From Cacconaster sp045599325 (GTDB lineage: Bacteria; Bacteroidota; Bacteroidia; Bacteroidales; UBA932), in contig JAZRVT010000046.1 of NCBI GenBank assembly GCA_045599325.1, positions 1 to 28,797 on the forward strand: a stretch of 28,797 nucleotides of DNA, read 5' to 3'. Positions 24,414-28,797 of the stretch are shown here, in pieces. The translations under genes were made by a program, and so were the position numbers. Each line of letters opens with the position of its first letter. The stretch's first letter is position 1. The notes beneath the pieces are model-generated. The model had not been told where the DNA came from. It saw only the letters and a list, made by a program, of their open reading frames with translations, and searched no databases.

Positions 24414-24421
24414 CAAATTTA
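24414..24421 (-). promoter_or_regulatory. -7 element of the SPOR gene
   Basis: Read leftward, TAAATTTG (24421-24414) is a match to TAnnTTTG, 19 bases before the ATG at 24395. Confidence 0.6.
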
Positions 24422-24452
24422 GGCAATTACTTCTTATAATGAGAAAAAAGTG

Positions 24453-24460
24453 TAAATTTG
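24453..24460 (+). promoter_or_regulatory. -7 element of secDF
   Basis: TAAATTTG matches TAnnTTTG, with a 57-base A-rich leader to the ATG at 24518. It is divergent from the SPOR promoter 31 bases to its left. Confidence 0.65.
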
Positions 24461-24517
24461 CAGGCTACTTTCGAAGCAAAGTGTTTAGAATTAAATTAAT
24501 TTAAAAACATAAACTTT

Positions 24518-27500
24518 ATGCAAAGCAAAGGTGCCATCACATTCGTGGCAATTCTCATCGGCCTGGCCTGCCTGTTCCAGCTCTCTTTCACAGCTGCGAC
24601 AGCAATCCAGGAAAAGAAAGCTGCAAAGGCTGCTCAGCAGGTAGTCGAGCAGGTGCAGCAGACTCCTTCTTTTGCTGAGGTTTCAGAGCTTGACAGAGCA
24701 TTCTATCTCGACTCCGTAAACACAGTGGCCAACAAGACTTATCTTGATTCAATGGCAAACGAGAAGGTTTATTTCTCATACACTTACAAAGACGTCAAAG
24801 AGAAAGAGCTCAACCTCGGCCTTGACCTCAAGGGTGGTATGAACATCGTCCTCCAGCTCGACCTCGCCGACCTCGTCCGTTCCTGCGCACGTGAAAAGAC
24901 CACAGAGCAGTTCAACGAGGCAATGACAAGGGCCAAGGAGATTTCAGACAACTCCCACGAGGACTTCATCTCTGTCTTCGCCGATGTCTGGAATGAAATC
25001 GCCCCTAACCAGAGACTTTCATTCGACATCGACCTCGACAAGCTGAGCGGTGATGTGAAGAACAAGGCGAAGGCCACCAACGAGGAGATCATCGAACTCC
25101 TCAAGGAAGAGGCAAAGAGCGCAATTGACAATTCATATCAGGTTGTCGAGCGCCGTGTCAACCAGTTCGGTGTAGCACAGCCGAACATCCAGAAGGTTGC
25201 CGGCACCGGCCGCATCCTCGTCGAACTTCCGGGCGTCAAGGAACCTGAACGCGTCCGCAAGCTCCTCCAGGGTACTGCATCCCTCGAATTCTGGGAGACC
25301 TACACATATCAGGAACTCGCTCCATACCTCCAGGAACTCAACGAAGAGATCCGTCTCAAGAACGAGGCTATGGAAGCAGCAGAGGCAGAGGTTGCAGAGC
25401 CTGCAGAGGCTGAAGCCGCAGAGCCTGCAGAGGCTGTCGCAGAAGACGCCCCTGAATCAGAGCTCGAGGCACAGCTCGAGTCCGCACAGGACGACAACGC
25501 AGCAGTTGAGGCAATGATGAAGGCCAACCCTCTCTTCAGCCGCCTCCAGTCACTCGGCGGAAACGGCGCCTGCCTCGGTATCGCACACTACCGTGACACC
25601 GCCCTCATCAACACCTGGATCGCTGAGCACAGGAACCTCTTCCCTTCAGACTTCGTTCCTGCCTGGAGTTTCAAGGCATTCTCCTACGGCGACGTCACTC
25701 CTGACACCTATTTCGAACTCGTGGCCCTCAAGAACCACGTCGGAAAGGGTCCGGCTCTCGAAGGCAAATACATCACCTCCGCACAGGTCAACTACAACCA
25801 GATGTCCGGCGCTGCTGAAGTCAGCATGTCAATGAACAGCAAGGGTGCGACCGAATGGGAGAACATCACAGGCGAGAACATCGGCCATCAGATTGCAATC
25901 GTAATGGACGGCCAGGTCTACTCATACCCTAACGTACAGAACAAGATTTCAGGCGGCAACAGCTCTATCACCGGCAACTTCACACAGGAAGAGGCCGACG
26001 ACCTCGCCACCGTCCTCAAGTCCGGCAAGCTCTCAACCCCTGCACGTATCGTCCAGGAGCAGGTTGTCGGTCCTTCACTCGGTAGCGCATCCATCAGGGC
26101 AGGTCTCATCTCCTTCATCATTGCTTTCCTCGCAGTGCTGATCTATATGATCGTCTTCTACCGCCGCGCAGGTGTTGCAGCCGACATCGCACTCCTCTGC
26201 AACGTGCTCTTCCTCTTCGGAGCCCTCGCATCATTCGGAACAGTCTTCACACTCTCCGGTATCGCAGGTCTCGTCCTGACAATGGGTATGGCGGTCGACG
26301 CGAACGTCATCATCTATGAACGTATCAAGGAGGAACTCAACGCCGGCAAGGCTCTCCGCCTCGCAATCCACGACGGTTACCACAACGCATACAGCGCAAT
26401 CCTCGACGGCCAGATAACCACCATCCTGACAGGTATCATCCTCTTCATCTTCGGCAGCGGCTCCATCAAGGGTTTCGCAGCTGTCCTCGTCATCGGTATC
26501 ATCACTTCAGTCCTCACTTCAATCTTCATCACCCGACTGATTTTCGAAGCACGCCTGAAGAGAAACAAAGACATCACCTTCGCTTCAGAGGCTACGAAGA
26601 ACTTCATGAAGAACACTCATATCGACTTCCTGAAGATCCGCAAGACCACTTACATCGTATCAGGTATCGTCTGCCTCATCTGCCTCGTAAGCTGCTTCAC
26701 CAAGGGCTTCTCACTCGGTGTTGACTTCAGCGGCGGCCGTACATACACTGTCCGCTTCGACCAGCCTGTCACCCCTGAGGCAGTCCGCGCAGCAACTCTC
26801 GAAGAGTTCGGCGAGGCCGCAGAGGTCAAGCAGTTCGGCGGTGCATCACAGATGCGCATCACCACCAAGTACAAGATCGAAGACAAGTCCGACGCTACTG
26901 ACCGTGAGATCGAGAACAAGCTCTACAATGCACTGAAAGGCTTCTACGCAAACGAGCTCACTCCTGACGGATTCACCTCGACTCTGGAGAACCCTAACGG
27001 TATCGTTTCTTCCGACCGCGTCGATGCATCAATCGCATCGGAGATGAAGCGCGACGCTGTCATCGCAGTCATCATCGCACTCTTCGTGATCTTCGGCTAC
27101 ATCGCCTTCAGGTTCAAGAACTGGACCTGGGGTATCGGCGGTGTCACCTCCCTTGTCCACAACTCAATCATCATCATCGGCTTCTACTCGATCTTCAGCG
27201 GTATCCTGCCGTTCACTCTTGATGTGGACCAGACATTCATCGCAGCCGTGCTGACCATCATCGGTTACTCAATCAACGACAACGTGGTCATCTTCGACCG
27301 TATCCGTGAATACAAGACACTCTTCCCTAAGCGCGACCTTGCACAGAACATCAACGAGGCGTTGAACTCAACTCTCTCACGTACCATCAACACCTCACTG
27401 ACCACACTCCTCGTGCTCATCGCAATCGCAGTGTTCGGCGGTGAAAGCATCCGCGGCTTCTCAGTCTCCCTCGCACTCGGCGTAATCGTCGGTACTTATG

Positions 27501-27580
27501 CATCAATCTTCATCGGTACCCCTCTGATGTACGACCTCAACCGCAGGAAACTCGAAAAGACAGCCAAGAGCAGCAAATAA
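24518..27580 (+). CDS. secDF: protein translocase subunit SecDF (fused)
   Basis: A 1020-residue fusion of SecD and SecF, the proton-driven part of the Sec translocase that pulls exported proteins into the periplasm. The SecD half has an N-terminal helix, the D1 motif GLDLKGGMNIVLQL, a P1 periplasmic domain, and five helices from about 525 (SIRAGLISFIIAFLAVLIYM, then GMAVDANVIIYERIKEELN). The SecF half begins near 690 with GVDFSGGRTYTVRF and ends with helices including SINDNVVIFDRIREYK. An acidic Ala/Glu insert lies at about 286-325. Codons are strongly biased, as expected for a highly expressed gene. A terminator follows closely. Confidence 0.97.
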   Translation: MQSKGAITFVAILIGLACLFQLSFTAATAIQEKKAAKAAQQVVEQVQQTPSFAEVSELDRAFYLDSVNTVANKTYLDSMANEKVYFSYTYKDVKEKELNLGLDLKGGMNIVLQLDLADLVRSCAREKTTEQFNEAMTRAKEISDNSHEDFISVFADVWNEIAPNQRLSFDIDLDKLSGDVKNKAKATNEEIIELLKEEAKSAIDNSYQVVERRVNQFGVAQPNIQKVAGTGRILVELPGVKEPERVRKLLQGTASLEFWETYTYQELAPYLQELNEEIRLKNEAMEAAEAEVAEPAEAEAAEPAEAVAEDAPESELEAQLESAQDDNAAVEAMMKANPLFSRLQSLGGNGACLGIAHYRDTALINTWIAEHRNLFPSDFVPAWSFKAFSYGDVTPDTYFELVALKNHVGKGPALEGKYITSAQVNYNQMSGAAEVSMSMNSKGATEWENITGENIGHQIAIVMDGQVYSYPNVQNKISGGNSSITGNFTQEEADDLATVLKSGKLSTPARIVQEQVVGPSLGSASIRAGLISFIIAFLAVLIYMIVFYRRAGVAADIALLCNVLFLFGALASFGTVFTLSGIAGLVLTMGMAVDANVIIYERIKEELNAGKALRLAIHDGYHNAYSAILDGQITTILTGIILFIFGSGSIKGFAAVLVIGIITSVLTSIFITRLIFEARLKRNKDITFASEATKNFMKNTHIDFLKIRKTTYIVSGIVCLICLVSCFTKGFSLGVDFSGGRTYTVRFDQPVTPEAVRAATLEEFGEAAEVKQFGGASQMRITTKYKIEDKSDATDREIENKLYNALKGFYANELTPDGFTSTLENPNGIVSSDRVDASIASEMKRDAVIAVIIALFVIFGYIAFRFKNWTWGIGGVTSLVHNSIIIIGFYSIFSGILPFTLDVDQTFIAAVLTIIGYSINDNVVIFDRIREYKTLFPKRDLAQNINEALNSTLSRTINTSLTTLLVLIAIAVFGGESIRGFSVSLALGVIVGTYASIFIGTPLMYDLNRRKLEKTAKSSK
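25394..25436 (+). repeat. 24-base tandem repeat inside secDF
   Basis: A 19-base sequence, GCAGAGCCTGCAGAGGCTG, occurs at 25394-25412 and again at 25418-25436. The 24-base period equals eight codons (AEPAEAEA-type), so copy changes would keep the frame. Confidence 0.75.
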
Positions 27581-27597
27581 CCATTAACCTCTATAGT

Positions 27598-27634
27598 AAG
27601 AAGGCGGACCCGTTTGAGTCCGTCTTCTTTTTTT
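27598..27634 (+). terminator. terminator of secDF
   Basis: AAGAAGGCGGAC (27598-27609) pairs with GTCCGTCTTCTT (27618-27629) with one G-T wobble, followed by a run of seven T (27628-27634). Confidence 0.9.
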
Positions 27635-27657
27635 GTGCTTTGGCTTCGCTTGTCCCC

Positions 27658-28581
27658 CTATTCCAGCAGATTCATCACGGAGCGGCGGCGGTTGTCAGTC
27701 ATATGGGCATAGACCTGGGTGACCCGGACATCGCTGTGGCCGAGAAGCTCCTTCACATCATAGATGCTGGCACCTCTTGATATGAGCATCGTGGCGAAAC
27801 TGTGGCGTCCCACGTGGGACGAGACGACCTTGCTCACCCCGGCCCTCGCCGCTATCTTCTTCAGCCGGTTGTTGATGGTCGCCGTCGCCGATAGAATCGC
27901 CCTGTCCTCAATGAACGGGCCGGAGCAGGGACTCGAGAACTCCAGAAGCGGGAAGACATACTCGCTGCCTTCGGCAAAGATGTTCCTGTAACTCTCCAGA
28001 ATCAGCTTTACCTTTTCCACAACAGGCACCACCACCTTACGGTGAGTCTTTTTCATCCTGACGGATATGTTATACCCGTCATAGTCACTCCACTTGAGCA
28101 GCAAAAGGTCAGAAATGCGCAATCCTGTATAACATTCAACAATGAAGATGTCCCGCGCCGCCTTCTCCAGGCTGCCCGGCCTGACCGCAACTTTCTCAAT
28201 GCGGTCAACCTCTTCCTGCAGGAGATATGTGCGCTCAGTTCCATTGCGTGAGAGTTTCATCCCCTTGACGGGGTTCACCTTGACGCCGGCGCAGTCGAGC
28301 ATCCTGGAAAGAGTCTTCAATGCCTCCACAACAGTGTTGCGGCTGTTTCCGCAGACATCAGTCAGATACTTCTCAAAACCTTTGACCACATCTTCATTGA
28401 TGCGGTTGACGGGAAGGATGCGCCCCTGATTGTAGTTCAGCAGCTTGCGTGTCGTTGCCCTCGCCGCCCGGTAACAGGAGTAGCGGCCCTGCTTCTTGAG
28501 CTCATCGGCATACCTTACTGCAAACTCAAAGAAATCATCCCTTTTCTCTCTTCTAAACAGTGAATCGAATAATGTATCCAT
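27658..28581 (-). CDS. tyrosine recombinase (phage-integrase family)
   Basis: A 307-residue site-specific recombinase. The N-terminal SAM-like core-binding domain spans about 15-105 and the catalytic domain about 120-300. All active-site residues are visible: R155 (YTGLRISDLL), a lysine around 177-178, H256-x-x-R259 (SHVGRHSF), H282 (LLGHSDV) and the nucleophile Y291 (VTQVYAH). The size matches the Bacteroidales Tsr/Mpi-type invertases as well as small integrases. No phage or conjugation genes are near, and a cluster of short repeats plus a headless lipoprotein gene lie directly upstream, which favours a local DNA-inversion or cassette-switching role. That role is inference; the enzyme class is sure. 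Confidence 0.93.
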   Translation of the reverse strand: MDTLFDSLFRREKRDDFFEFAVRYADELKKQGRYSCYRAARATTRKLLNYNQGRILPVNRINEDVVKGFEKYLTDVCGNSRNTVVEALKTLSRMLDCAGVKVNPVKGMKLSRNGTERTYLLQEEVDRIEKVAVRPGSLEKAARDIFIVECYTGLRISDLLLLKWSDYDGYNISVRMKKTHRKVVVPVVEKVKLILESYRNIFAEGSEYVFPLLEFSSPCSGPFIEDRAILSATATINNRLKKIAARAGVSKVVSSHVGRHSFATMLISRGASIYDVKELLGHSDVRVTQVYAHMTDNRRRSVMNLLE

Positions 28582-28617
28582 AATAGTATTTTTAGTGGGT
28601 TAATCCCTAAAGTTAAC

Positions 28618-28674
28618 GCAATCTTACTGACATCAGATTGCAGCTCACGGCCGTTAGATTGCTGCTAGCAGTCT
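28618..28674. repeat. AGATTGC repeat cluster, candidate recombination site
   Basis: GCAATCT (28618-28624) and AGATTGC (28635-28641) are inverted around a 10-base spacer, the geometry of a tyrosine-recombinase core site. A third copy, AGATTGC (28656-28662), is in direct orientation and begins an imperfect palindrome ending AGCAGTCT (28674). The two direct copies share 10 of 11 bases (AGATTGC-A/T-GCT). Confidence 0.6.
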
Positions 28675-28797
28675 CTTCACTGCTTGTATCGAGCAGATCG
28701 AGCCGAACGGCATCGAGACTCTGCGTGATGCAAAGGCTGAGTACCTCAAGAACGTCGGCCAGCTCCGTCTTGCTGAGGCTGAGGTCCAGAAGGCTCA
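28658..28797 (+). CDS. headless lipoprotein gene fragment (no start codon, runs off the window)
   Basis: The rightward frame is open from just after a TAG (28655-28657) to the window end, 46 codons. It starts IAASSLFTAC, the last part of a lipoprotein signal peptide with lipobox LFTAC (Cys codon 28685-28687). The mature part continues IEQIEPNGIETLRDAKAEY, then KNVGQLRLAEAEVQKA, a charged, coiled-coil-like start seen in Bacteroidales surface lipoproteins. Codons are of the highly expressed type, like secDF. There is no ATG, GTG or TTG before the lipobox in this frame: the stop cuts off the positive N-terminus and first half of the hydrophobic stretch. The break falls exactly at the AGATTGC repeat. 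It may be a silent cassette or the OFF form of an invertible gene; a plain truncation is the alternative. Confidence 0.6.
   Translation, partial: MAASSLFTACIEQIEPNGIETLRDAKAEYLKNVGQLRLAEAEVQKA

Noticed and set aside
27658..28581. Recombinase as the integrase of a prophage or conjugative element
   Set aside because: No phage, relaxase or transfer genes are visible and core genes (secDF) lie directly beside it; an element extending beyond the right edge cannot be excluded.
1..28797. CRISPR arrays, IS elements and rRNA genes
   Set aside because: No regularly spaced repeats, transposase motifs or rRNA sequence were found on either strand.

Overview
The window reads as chromosomal DNA from a Bacteroidales bacterium, probably Alistipes/Rikenellaceae-like or a relative with similarly high GC. 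The grounds are: promoters of the Bacteroidetes type (TAnnTTTG at -7, sometimes with TTTG about 20 bases upstream) in front of many genes; a fused SecDF; a fimbrillin-family lipoprotein; DUF2723 and DUF4271 proteins; and the DUF4271-hemD-rnpA-yidD gene order. The genus is inference. Most of the window is core chromosome with GC-rich codons. The two ends are accessory.

Left end (1-4022). A more AT-rich island holds a single leftward AAA ATPase of the DUF234 type with a PD-(D/E)xK-like C-terminus. The gene lies between two hairpins that share the same arms (GGGCGAAAA/TTTTCGCCC), and outside these are two diverged copies of the same short coding stretch. A fimbrillin transcription unit follows: a clear promoter, a 57-residue peptide gene with a Cys..Cys-ILAGS region, and a fimbrillin-like lipoprotein.

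Centre-left (4077-12087). A large secreted protein with an HExxH motif, probable beta-propeller and probable C-terminal barrel is followed by pnuC and tadA. Next come a cluster of three strong hairpins and tRNA-Gln(UUG). A 4'-phosphopantetheinyl transferase then precedes a tightly packed run of tyrS, rbfA and a Lol-type lipoprotein-export permease.

Centre (12165-20059). An unusually short uvrC points left. A fused O-/N-acyltransferase of the ornithine/glycine-lipid type points right. A leftward EF-hand membrane protein follows, and then a leftward operon: SUI1/YciH-like factor, DUF4271, hemD, rnpA, yidD. A GC-rich intergenic repeat occurs both beside tRNA-Gln and at the end of the EF-hand gene.

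Right (20142-27634). A DUF2723 (GT117-type) membrane protein converges on a PD40/SPOR protein. That protein diverges from secDF, which ends at a strong terminator.

Right end (27658-28797). A complete tyrosine recombinase stands next to a cluster of AGATTGC repeats, followed by the front of a lipoprotein gene that has its lipobox and mature N-terminus but no start codon. The last repeat lies inside the signal-peptide codons. This is the arrangement expected of a phase-variable lipoprotein locus caught in an OFF state and is the best candidate here for a new system. The window ends before the partner sequences can be seen.
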